Source: an uncultured Rhodospirillaceae bacterium
GTDB lineage: Bacteria > Pseudomonadota > Alphaproteobacteria > Thalassobaculales > Thalassobaculaceae
Direction of reading: 5' to 3'
NCBI GenBank assembly: GCA_937891725.1
Contig: CALAHL010000141.1
Coordinates: 1-6,776 of the forward strand
Length of the DNA stretch: 6,776 nucleotides
Below the pieces are notes generated by a model. That model was not told the DNA's origin, ran no database searches, and worked only from the letters and a program-made list of their open reading frames with translations. A program made the position numbers and the translations under genes. Position 1 is the stretch's first letter. Each line of letters starts with the position of its first letter. Of the stretch, positions 1-6,223 are shown piece after piece.

Positions 1-1253
1 CTGTCGTCGACGATCAGGCCGGTGGCAAGGATCAGGGCCAGAAGGGTCAGGATATTGATCGAAAATCCGAGCAGCCAGATCGCCGCGACCGAGCCCACAA
101 GTGCTATCGGGATCGAGACGCAGGGAATCAGCGTGGCGCTGGGCGACCCCAGGAACAGCCACAAGGTCGCCACCACGATCAACACCGCCAGCGCCAGACT
201 GAACAGAACTTCCTCGACCGAACCCCGGATGAACAAGGCGTCGTCGGAGGTGATGATGACCTCCAGGTTTTCGAACCGGGCGTTCAGTTGGTCGGTCACC
301 TCTCGGATGTCATCGGAGATCTGGATCGTATTGGACTGGGCCTGCCGGACGACGCCGAGGCCAATCACCGGTGCCGCGTTCACCCGAACAAGGCTTTCGG
401 CCTCCTCCGGTCCGAAGAACACCTGCGCCACATCGCCGATGCGCACTGGGTCCCGGATGATGATCGCTTCGACCTCGGCCGCGTTTTCGACGGTCGCGTC
501 GGCCCGGACCAGCAGCTCCTGGTCGTCGGACGCGAAGCTGCCGGTCGGAATGTCAAAGGGCGCGTTCTCCAGCACATCAATCACGTCGGTGACCGACATC
601 TGGTAGGCGCTCAACCGCATCGGGTCGAGGACCACCCGAAGAAGCCGCTGGCGGTCGCCGAACAGGGTCACATCGGCGACGCCTTCGACCGAGATGAATT
701 CCGGAATGATGTCGTTCTCGACGATCCGGGTCAGTTCGTCCTGGTCCATGCCGTCTGCGCGGACCGCCAGCCGCATGATCGGGGAGGCATCGGCATCCGC
801 CTTGACCACGACCAGCTGCTCGATCTCGTCCGGCAAATCCCGCTGCACCCGGCTGACCGCTTCCCGCACGTCGGACGCCGCGGTGTCCAGATCGGTGCCC
901 GGACCGAACTCGGCCCGCATGCGGAAATTATTCTCTTCGCTGGAGGACCGGATCTCCTTCACCCCGCTGACCCGTGCCACCGCCCCTTCGACCAAGCTGG
1001 TGACTTCCCGGTCCATGGTTTCGGGCGACGCGCCCTGCAGGATGCCACGCACGGTGACGATCGGCCGATCCACATTCGGCAGTTCCCGGACCTCGACCGC
1101 CAGGACTGCCGCGACGCCCGCTAGCGCGATCAGCAGATTGAGCACCATCGCCAGCAGCGGCCGCCGCACGCTGAGCGCCGGTAAATCGTTAAGAGCGAGG
1201 CCGGAGGTGGCCGGTGCTGACGGTTCGGACTCGGACTCACGGGCCTCGGTCAT
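1..1253 (-). CDS. RND efflux transporter permease subunit (HAE-1/AcrB type), 3' part outside window
   Basis: This is the inner-membrane proton-driven pump of a tripartite efflux system. It takes substrates from the periplasm or outer membrane leaflet and passes them to an outer-membrane channel. Only 417 complete codons are present, about 40% of the roughly 1,030-residue family length. Visible features are a short cytoplasmic tail, TM1 at about residues 29-50, and the first porter region with the family motif GASPETMDREVT near residues 67-78. TM2 lies at about 347-366, TM3 at about 375-395, and TM4 runs into the left edge with ATGLIVDD. The last two residues, Asp416 and Asp417, match the proton-relay Asp407/Asp408 pair of AcrB, so the proton path looks intact as far as it can be seen. 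The ATG overlaps the adaptor stop codon (ATGA), and GGAAGG stands 9 nt upstream inside the adaptor gene, supporting this start and translational coupling. Substrate cannot be told from sequence. Confidence 0.95.
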   Translation of the reverse strand, partial: MTEARESESEPSAPATSGLALNDLPALSVRRPLLAMVLNLLIALAGVAAVLAVEVRELPNVDRPIVTVRGILQGASPETMDREVTSLVEGAVARVSGVKEIRSSSEENNFRMRAEFGPGTDLDTAASDVREAVSRVQRDLPDEIEQLVVVKADADASPIMRLAVRADGMDQDELTRIVENDIIPEFISVEGVADVTLFGDRQRLLRVVLDPMRLSAYQMSVTDVIDVLENAPFDIPTGSFASDDQELLVRADATVENAAEVEAIIIRDPVRIGDVAQVFFGPEEAESLVRVNAAPVIGLGVVRQAQSNTIQISDDIREVTDQLNARFENLEVIITSDDALFIRGSVEEVLFSLALAVLIVVATLWLFLGSPSATLIPCVSIPIALVGSVAAIWLLGFSINILTLLALILATGLIVDD

Positions 1254-2362
1254 GATCCGGTGCCTTCCAGCCGGGCCGGGATCGCCGGCTCGGGGCTCCC
1301 GTCCTCTGCGATGATCTCAACCTTACTGCCGGGCCGCATCCGATGCAGGCCCTCAATCACAACCGGAGTGCCCGGTTCAATCGCACCGTCGACCAGAACC
1401 TCGGCCTGCTGCCGTTGAACGATCAGAACCGGGATACGCTGGGCGGTGCCGTCCTGGATCGCCCAGACAAACGAGCCCTCACCCCCCCATTGGATGGCGA
1501 TTTCCGGAACTTTCGGATAGCGCGCGCCTTCAACGTCGAGCACCACCCGAAAGCTCATCCCCGGACGAAGCGAATCCGTCTCGTTCGGAATGGCGGCACG
1601 GACCGTGAAGGTTCGGGTCTGCTCGGACACCCGGCTGCCCACATCGGACACCCGCCCGGTCGTCTCGTCCCCATTGCTGGCCCAGGGTGTGACCGCGACC
1701 GGATCGCCGATCGCCACCCGCCCCAACAGCACCTCCGGCACGTCGAACCGCACCAGCAGCGTCGACCGGTCATCGAGCGTCGCGATCTCGGTTTCCGGGT
1801 CGATCCGGTCTCCCACATCCAGTTCGGTCAAGCCAATGCGTCCTGAGAACGGCGCCACCACGAACCGGTCGGCCAAGGCCACCTCCGAGCGCTTCTGTTC
1901 GATCCGGGCCGCTTCCAGATTGGTGCGGGCGTCATCCAGTGAGGATTGCGCCGTTGCCCCGGACTTGATCAGGCTTTGCAGGCGCCGGAAAATCCGTTCG
2001 GCATCCGCGACCCGCACCTGCGCCAACTCGACCGCAAGCTGTTCGGTCTCCCGGTCAAGTTCCACCAGCACGTCGCCTCGGCTGACGGGCTGGTCGGAGG
2101 TGAAGTTGATCGCCTGAACCTCGCCGGCGGTCGCCGGAAACAGGGTGGCCGACAGGGACGCGCGCGCATTGCCCACTGCCTCGACCCGAATGCGTTCGAC
2201 CCCGTCGGTCACCGATTGAACCAAGACAGCGGCCGCGCTGTCTCGCTTGCCGTTCGGGGTGGCGGTCTCGGCCGCACTGAACATCGGCCCCAGGCCGAGC
2301 CAGACGGCGGTGGCAGCAACCCCGATCACGACTACGACGATGAGTTGGCGAAACAGGTTCAT
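1250..2362 (-). CDS. Efflux RND transporter periplasmic adaptor subunit (membrane fusion protein)
   Basis: This is the periplasmic adaptor that bridges the RND pump encoded downstream to an outer-membrane channel. From the ATG at 2362 it has 370 residues, normal for the family. An N-terminal membrane anchor (about residues 7-28, starting MNLFRQLIVVVV) has no lipobox cysteine, so the protein is probably anchored by this helix. Next come the first lipoyl half (about 75-103, with PATAGEVQAI and GDVLVELD), a short alpha-helical hairpin (about 104-162), the second lipoyl half (about 166-197, VVAPFSGRIG and VGDRI), a beta-barrel domain (about 200-285, ending SLRPGMSFRV), and a membrane-proximal domain to about 355. 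The VAPFSGRIG motif is typical of the AcrA/MexE/MdtA group. The frame stays open to a TTG at 2392 that would add 10 residues. Neither start has a good ribosome site; I prefer the ATG because a charged residue and helix follow directly. The stop overlaps the next gene's ATG. Confidence 0.93.
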   Translation of the reverse strand: MNLFRQLIVVVVIGVAATAVWLGLGPMFSAAETATPNGKRDSAAAVLVQSVTDGVERIRVEAVGNARASLSATLFPATAGEVQAINFTSDQPVSRGDVLVELDRETEQLAVELAQVRVADAERIFRRLQSLIKSGATAQSSLDDARTNLEAARIEQKRSEVALADRFVVAPFSGRIGLTELDVGDRIDPETEIATLDDRSTLLVRFDVPEVLLGRVAIGDPVAVTPWASNGDETTGRVSDVGSRVSEQTRTFTVRAAIPNETDSLRPGMSFRVVLDVEGARYPKVPEIAIQWGGEGSFVWAIQDGTAQRIPVLIVQRQQAEVLVDGAIEPGTPVVIEGLHRMRPGSKVEIIAEDGSPEPAIPARLEGTGS

Positions 2363-2462
2363 CTCATTGACTTCGGCTTGGGAGCGATCCAACCCAGGAT
2401 TGGGTGAGATATCCCCAGATAGCGCACGGACCTTAATGTAATGCGGTTCGGGCGATGGTCCA

Positions 2463-2494
2463 CAAGCAAACGACGGTGTCCGGCCGTTCCGTCG
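2463..2494 (-). terminator. Possible weak terminator after the phosphatase gene
   Basis: Read on the minus strand, CGACGG and CCGTCG form a perfect 6-bp stem around a 12-nt loop, followed directly by TTTGCTT. It lies about 30 nt after the stop of the phosphatase gene and before the efflux adaptor, where a terminator would separate the two units. The stem is short and the T run interrupted, so it may be inefficient or fortuitous. Confidence 0.3.
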
Positions 2495-2526
2495 CTCGGC
2501 ATCTCTCCCAATGGGCGGTCCTACGC

Positions 2527-3096
2527 TCAGCGGATCAGGATGTCGCCCAGAACATCGACAGATCCGTCCGGGAGCCGCTTCAGCACCAGGACCTGACCCG
2601 AGGCGGTCGGGCGCCCGGTCAAAGCCGAGATATTGACCTGATGGGTGACCAGCATCACCCGTTCGCCTTTGGGTAGGGATTCCAAGAACGCCTTCACATC
2701 GGAAGTTTGCCGGTCGCGGGTCGAACGGTCCTCGAAGAACGAGTTCAGTGCCGGAAGATCTTCAACTGGCGCCAGCTCCAACATCGCGGCGGTCTCTCGA
2801 CAGCGGCACCACTGGCTGGTCAGCACCCGGTCGATTTCGATTCCGCGCTCTCTGAAGGCCTGTCCGATCATCCGGGCCTGCTCCCGTCCGCGCGCGTCGA
2901 GATTGCGCTGGGTGCTGCAGTCGCCGAGCGTGAAGTTTGACGGGTCCCCGGTGCCCGGCGCCACCGCATGACGCATGATCGCGATTGCCCCCGGCTGGCG
3001 CAGCGCTTCCCAGGCGGAATCTTCCGACGCGCCGGCCTGCACAGTGGGGAACAGCAGTATTGCCAGAGCGAGCAGGATACGTGCGGCGACGGACAT
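2527..3096 (-). CDS. Exported histidine phosphatase family protein
   Basis: A 189-residue protein of the histidine phosphatase (phosphoglycerate mutase-like) superfamily, which transfers phosphate through a phosphohistidine intermediate. Residues 1-23 look like a signal peptide (MSVAARILLALAILLF, then a VQAGA cleavage region), so it should act in the periplasm. Catalytic elements are visible: MRH at 41-43 with His43 as likely nucleophile, Arg98 in SQWCRCRETA (matching the second arginine of the family core), an acidic stretch LNSFFEDR at 117-124, and the second histidine in VTHQVN at 152. It is a compact single-domain form. Cys60, Cys97 and Cys99 sit near the active site and could form a disulfide after export. 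The start at 3096 is chosen because GAGG lies 6 nt upstream and the signal peptide begins there; the frame stays open to 3180, but that extension is proline- and glycine-rich and covers the divergent spacer repeats. Substrate is unknown. Confidence 0.85.
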   Translation of the reverse strand: MSVAARILLALAILLFPTVQAGASEDSAWEALRQPGAIAIMRHAVAPGTGDPSNFTLGDCSTQRNLDARGREQARMIGQAFRERGIEIDRVLTSQWCRCRETAAMLELAPVEDLPALNSFFEDRSTRDRQTSDVKAFLESLPKGERVMLVTHQVNISALTGRPTASGQVLVLKRLPDGSVDVLGDILIR

Positions 3097-3137
3097 CTGG
3101 GGCCTCAAACACGGTTGTTGTCTGGGTTCCAGGTAGT

Positions 3138-3166
3138 GCGCAGGTCCACCGGGTCCACCGGTGCGC
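3138..3166. repeat. Tandem 9-bp repeat inside an inverted repeat, candidate operator
   Basis: GGTCCACCG occurs twice without a gap (3143-3151 and 3152-3160). The pair is framed by a perfect 5-bp inverted repeat, GCGCA at 3138-3142 and TGCGC at 3162-3166. The second copy ends in the 8-bp palindrome CACCGGTG (3156-3163). It lies in the spacer between the divergent phosphatase and flavoprotein genes, where a shared regulator could bind. Function is inferred from position and symmetry only. Confidence 0.4.
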
Positions 3167-3170
3167 CGAA

Positions 3171-3199
3171 TTGCCACCACCCCACGCCTGGTTCACAAT
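3171..3199 (+). promoter_or_regulatory. Candidate sigma-70-type promoter for the flavoprotein gene
   Basis: TTGCCA (3171-3176) matches the -35 consensus at 5 of 6 positions, and CACAAT (3194-3199) matches the -10 consensus at 4 of 6, with a 17-bp spacer. It ends 59 nt before the first ATG and lies just downstream of the repeat structure at 3138-3166. Such matches occur by chance, so this is a modest call. Confidence 0.3.
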
Positions 3200-3250
3200 C
3201 GCTCGAAGACGAGATCGGCTGCGGACGACAGGACAGCCGGCGGAACGGGT

Positions 3251-3254
3251 GGAG
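3251..3254 (+). promoter_or_regulatory. Ribosome binding site of the flavoprotein gene
   Basis: GGAG precedes two adjacent in-frame ATG codons. The spacing is 4 nt to the ATG at 3259 and 7 nt to the one at 3262, so the second is better placed. Either way it fixes the start here and not at the upstream in-frame codons that reach back to 2968. Confidence 0.6.
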
Positions 3255-3258
3255 ACCG

Positions 3259-4758
3259 ATGATGGCGGACTATGATGTGGTGGTGGTCGGGGCCGGGAAC
3301 GCGGCCCTGTGTGCGGCCCTGGCGGCGCGGGAGAACGGCGCGCGGGTGCTGATCCTGGAAGCCGCTCCGGAGCACGAGCGCGGCGGCAACTCGACCTTCA
3401 CCGCTGGCGGGTTCCGGTTCTGCCACAGCGGGGTCGAGGATGCCGCGACAGATGTGCTGACCGACCTGTCCGAAGCGGAGCGCGAGCGGATTGTCCTGCC
3501 GGTGCACGATCGGGACGTGTTCTACCAGACCCTGATGAAAGTCACCCATCATCAGGCCGACGAGACCATGGCATGGCGACTGATCGACGGCTCGCGGCCC
3601 GCTATGGTGTGGCTGCGCAAGCACGGCATCCGGTTCATTCCGATGTTCGGCCGGCAGTCCTTCGAGGTCGAGGGCAAGCACCATTTTTACGGCGGCGTGA
3701 ACATCGAAGCCGTCGGTGGCGGCGCCGGATTGGTCGAGGCGGAGGTTGCGCGCGCGCTCAAGATCGGCTGCGAAATCAGATATGAGACTGCGGCCACCCG
3801 CCTGATCCAGGACAAGCAGCGCCGGGTCACCGGGGTCGAGGTGTGCGGCCCTGACGGCTACGCCGAGATCTCCGCCGACGCGGTGGTGCTGGCCTGTGGT
3901 GGGTTCGAAAGCAACCCCGAGATGCGGACACGCTATCTCGGCCCGGGGTGGGATCTGGCACGGGTTCGCGGCACCCGCCACAACATGGGCGCGGGCATTC
4001 GCATGGCGATCGAGATCGGCGCCCGGCCGCACGGGAACTGGTCCGGCTGTCATTCGGTCGGCTGGGACATCTCGGCACCGCCTTATGGCGACTACGAGGT
4101 GCTCGATAATTTCCAGAAGCACTCCTACCCCTGGAGCATCATGGTCAATCTCGACGGCAAGCGGTTCGTCGACGAGGGCGAAGACCTGCGGAACCTGACC
4201 TACGTCAAGTTCGGCCGCGAGATCATGAAACAGCCGCACCGCACCGCGATCCAGATCTTCGATCAGAAGACGATTCCGCTGCTGCGGGACGAGTATCGGA
4301 TCAAGCAGGTGACCAAGGTGACCGCCAATACGATCGCCGAGCTGGCGGTCGAACTCGAGATCGATCCCGCCACCCTGACGGCGACGGTCGATGCCTTCAA
4401 CGCCGCCTGCAAGCCGGGTGATTTCAACCCGTCCGTTCTGGACGGGGTCCGGACCGAGGGCTTGTCGCCGAACAAGACCAACTGGGCCTTACCGATCGAT
4501 CAGGGACCGTTCGAAGCGTTCGTCACGACCACCGGTGTGACCTTCACCTTCGGCGGCCTGAAAATCAACGATCTGGGCGAGGTGCAGGATGTGAGCGACC
4601 GCTCGATCCCGGGCCTGTACGCCGCAGGAGAACTGGTCGGCGGCCTGTTCTACGAGAATTATCCGGGCGGCAGCGGCCTGATGGCGGGCTCGGTGTTCGG
4701 AAAACTCGCCGGCGAGAGTGCGGCCGCCTCCACCGGGCACAAACAAGCGGCGGCGTGA
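3259..4758 (+). CDS. tcuA: FAD-dependent dehydrogenase, tricarballylate dehydrogenase TcuA-like
   Basis: A 499-residue flavoprotein of the fumarate reductase/succinate dehydrogenase family (FAD-binding domain 2). TcuA oxidises tricarballylate to cis-aconitate. The N-terminus has the FAD-binding Rossmann motif VVVGAGNAALCAALAAREN (8-26), ending in Glu34, then ERGGNST (40-46) as in TcuA relatives. A second FAD strand is VVLACGGFESNPE. The capping region holds NWSGCHSVGWD (260-270) and NLDGKRFVDEGEDLRN (297-312), where Arg311 is a candidate for the catalytic arginine of the family. RTEGLSPNKTNWA and TFTFGG follow. The C-terminal FAD segment AAGELVGGLFYENYPGG (455-471) leads to GLMAGSVFGKLAG. No signal peptide is seen, so it should be cytoplasmic. 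The enzyme needs an electron acceptor; the TcuB iron-sulfur partner known in Salmonella is not in this window. Family is secure, tricarballylate as substrate is not: related dicarboxylates or steroid-like substrates are possible. Confidence 0.88.
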   Translation: MMADYDVVVVGAGNAALCAALAARENGARVLILEAAPEHERGGNSTFTAGGFRFCHSGVEDAATDVLTDLSEAERERIVLPVHDRDVFYQTLMKVTHHQADETMAWRLIDGSRPAMVWLRKHGIRFIPMFGRQSFEVEGKHHFYGGVNIEAVGGGAGLVEAEVARALKIGCEIRYETAATRLIQDKQRRVTGVEVCGPDGYAEISADAVVLACGGFESNPEMRTRYLGPGWDLARVRGTRHNMGAGIRMAIEIGARPHGNWSGCHSVGWDISAPPYGDYEVLDNFQKHSYPWSIMVNLDGKRFVDEGEDLRNLTYVKFGREIMKQPHRTAIQIFDQKTIPLLRDEYRIKQVTKVTANTIAELAVELEIDPATLTATVDAFNAACKPGDFNPSVLDGVRTEGLSPNKTNWALPIDQGPFEAFVTTTGVTFTFGGLKINDLGEVQDVSDRSIPGLYAAGELVGGLFYENYPGGSGLMAGSVFGKLAGESAAASTGHKQAAA

Positions 4759-4819
4759 GATCCTTCATATCGCCCATCAAGCTCGAGATCTGAGGTATCA
4801 CGTCCCTCATGGTTCGGTC

Positions 4820-4860
4820 CCTACGGCTGTTCCGGCGCCTTTCGGCGGGTCGGCCGTAGG
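4820..4860. repeat. 8-bp inverted repeat over the MFS stop codon
   Basis: CCTACGGC (4820-4827) and GCCGTAGG (4853-4860) are perfect inverse copies around a 25-nt loop that itself contains CGCC-TTTC-GGCG. The left arm covers the stop codon of the minus-strand MFS gene, close to the end of the convergent flavoprotein gene. No T run follows on either strand, so it is not a classical intrinsic terminator, but it could pause transcription or protect the 3' end. Confidence 0.3.
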
Positions 4861-6104
4861 AACAGGATGCAGGTGACGGCGGACAGCGCCAGCACCGCAA
4901 ACACCTCCAGCGAGACCTGATAGCTGCCGGTGAGGTCCCGCAAGGCACCGGACAGGACAGGACCGATCGCCTGTCCGGTCACCTGCACGGAAAGGGCGAC
5001 ACCTCGGATCGCGCCGAAACTCTCCCGTCCGAACGTATCGGCCCAGGCGATCGGCGGGACGGTCAGCAGGCCTCCGATCCCGCATCCGAACAGGGCCGAA
5101 GCCAGAAAGGCCTCCGCCGGGCTATCCACTGTCATCATCAACCAGCTGCCGGCCGCCAGAAACCCTCCGACACCGGCCAGGACCGCCCGGGTGCCGAGCG
5201 GTCGGACCAGCGGGCCGATGAGAAACCCGACCACCCCCGATGTCGCCGAGAACGCACTGACCACGAAGGCGGCAGTCGTCGGGTCCAACCCCCGCTCGAT
5301 CAGGTGCGGCGCCTGGTGGAGGCTGACACCAGCCTGAACCGGATAGGTCAGAAAGGTGAAGAGGAGCAGGAGCCAGAACGCCGGTTCCCGCATTGCCTCG
5401 GCCCTGGAAAAGGCCGGGACGTCGACCCGGGTTCCGATACTTGGTTTCGACCCGGCCACAGGCTTGCGAGGCCCCCCATCTGGCAGAAGGCCGAGATCCT
5501 CGGGTCGCCGTGCCATCAGGAGCACGGTGGGCAGAAATCCGACCACGAGGACGGTGGAGCCGACCGCAATCCAGCCCCAGCGCCAATCCCCTCCGAACGC
5601 CATGGCGGTATGCGCGATCAGCGGCATCGAGGTCAGCCCGATCATGAGCCACAAGGTGGAGATCGAGGTCGCAATCGGGCGGAGCCGGACAAACCAGCTG
5701 TTGATCGCGCCGTAGATTCCAAGATCGAAGGGTCCCGCGAAATTCATCCGCGCCAGACAGAACAGAAGGTAGAACGCGACCAGAGAGTTGACCCCTGCGA
5801 GCGCGATGCAGCAGATCCCGGTTATCCCGACAGCCCACGCCAACAGGCTTCGGGCGCCGTGCCGATCAACCAGGGGACCGAGCGCCGGGGACACGACAGC
5901 CGCCAGCAGGCCGCCGAGCGACACCGCCGCGGAGATCTCCGTTCGGGACCAGCCCAACTCGCTCGTCATCGGATTGACGAAGATCGACAGGGTCGCGACC
6001 GCCGGTCCCTGGCGGGCGAAGCTGACGCAACAGACGACACCCATGACCACCCAGCCGTAGAAGAACGGCAGACGGCTGGCGAGGAAGCCCGGGAGGCGTG
6101 TCAT
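4821..6104 (-). CDS. MFS transporter, monocarboxylate/oxalate-formate-antiporter-like
   Basis: A 427-residue inner-membrane carrier of the major facilitator superfamily with about 12 predicted helices in two halves, joined by a cytoplasmic loop at about 199-240 (RRPEDLGLLPDGG onward). TM1 begins FFYGWVVMGVV (14-24), a start common in the monocarboxylate and oxalate:formate-type carriers, followed by FVNPMTSELGWSRTEIS (42-58). Motif A between TM2 and TM3 is GPLVDRHGAR (76-85). A matching second-half element is GPVLSGALRDLTGSY (381-395). Length is typical and no break is seen. The ATG at 6104 gives the natural N-terminus, although no clear Shine-Dalgarno sequence precedes it. It converges with the TcuA-like gene across 62 bp and follows the amidase on the same strand. 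Import of a carboxylate used by those enzymes is a reasonable inference, but the cargo cannot be read from the sequence. TcuC of Salmonella is also an MFS protein, of a seemingly different subfamily. Confidence 0.9.
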   Translation of the reverse strand: MTRLPGFLASRLPFFYGWVVMGVVCCVSFARQGPAVATLSIFVNPMTSELGWSRTEISAAVSLGGLLAAVVSPALGPLVDRHGARSLLAWAVGITGICCIALAGVNSLVAFYLLFCLARMNFAGPFDLGIYGAINSWFVRLRPIATSISTLWLMIGLTSMPLIAHTAMAFGGDWRWGWIAVGSTVLVVGFLPTVLLMARRPEDLGLLPDGGPRKPVAGSKPSIGTRVDVPAFSRAEAMREPAFWLLLLFTFLTYPVQAGVSLHQAPHLIERGLDPTTAAFVVSAFSATSGVVGFLIGPLVRPLGTRAVLAGVGGFLAAGSWLMMTVDSPAEAFLASALFGCGIGGLLTVPPIAWADTFGRESFGAIRGVALSVQVTGQAIGPVLSGALRDLTGSYQVSLEVFAVLALSAVTCILFLRPTRRKAPEQP

Positions 6105-6140
6105 CTGGGAGCGTTCTGCACGGTGTATGGGAGGATGCGA

Positions 6141-6173
6141 TCAGGAGACCGCAGGATACTCCAATACTCCTGA
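6141..6173. repeat. Inverted repeat with internal direct repeat upstream of the MFS gene
   Basis: TCAGGAG (6141-6147) and CTCCTGA (6167-6173) are perfect inverse copies around a 19-nt centre. CAGGA at 6152-6156 can pair alternatively with TCCTG at 6168-6172, and ATACTCC occurs twice with an 8-bp period (6156-6162 and 6164-6170). The structure lies 37-69 bp before the MFS start codon, in the 119-bp gap after the amidase gene. A regulator site or a leader hairpin are both possible; neither is shown. Confidence 0.35.
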
Positions 6174-6223
6174 CGGCGGTGTCGCAACAATGCCTAAACG
6201 ACGCAGAAAAAGTACTCAACACC

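Noticed and set aside
288..1124. Long plus-strand open frame of 278 codons opposite the RND gene
   Set aside because: It is antisense to a clearly recognisable RND protein, has a low-complexity Arg/Asp/His-rich translation typical of shadow frames in GC-rich DNA, and shows no known domain.
2393..2526. Promoter for the efflux operon on the minus strand
   Set aside because: The best pair (TTGTGG with TACATT) has a 19-bp spacer and a poor -35, too weak to annotate. A TATC-TGGG-GATA mini-palindrome at 2409-2420 is too short to support an operator.
3097..3180. 28-residue N-terminal extension of the phosphatase
   Set aside because: It would bury the signal peptide and is encoded by the repeat-bearing spacer; GAGG is correctly placed for the start at 3096.
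2968..3258. N-terminal extension of the flavoprotein frame
   Set aside because: The extension overlaps the phosphatase gene in antisense and has no family similarity. The Rossmann motif begins right after the ATG at 3259, which has a GGAG upstream.
3193..4239. Minus-strand open frame of 348 codons opposite the flavoprotein gene
   Set aside because: The plus strand carries intact FAD-binding motifs. The antisense translation has no recognisable fold and is explained by GC-biased third positions.
4759..4820. Bidirectional terminator between the convergent genes
   Set aside because: The gap has only restriction-site-like short palindromes (CTCGAG, AGATCT) and no stem with a T tail.
5304..6173. 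Plus-strand open frame of 289 codons opposite the MFS gene
   Set aside because: The translation is highly charged and of low complexity, antisense to a clear 12-helix carrier.
6207..6223. T5 run on the minus strand just after the amidase stop, as an intrinsic terminator
   Set aside because: No GC-rich stem precedes the T run; only a weak 5-bp pairing with a wobble can be drawn.
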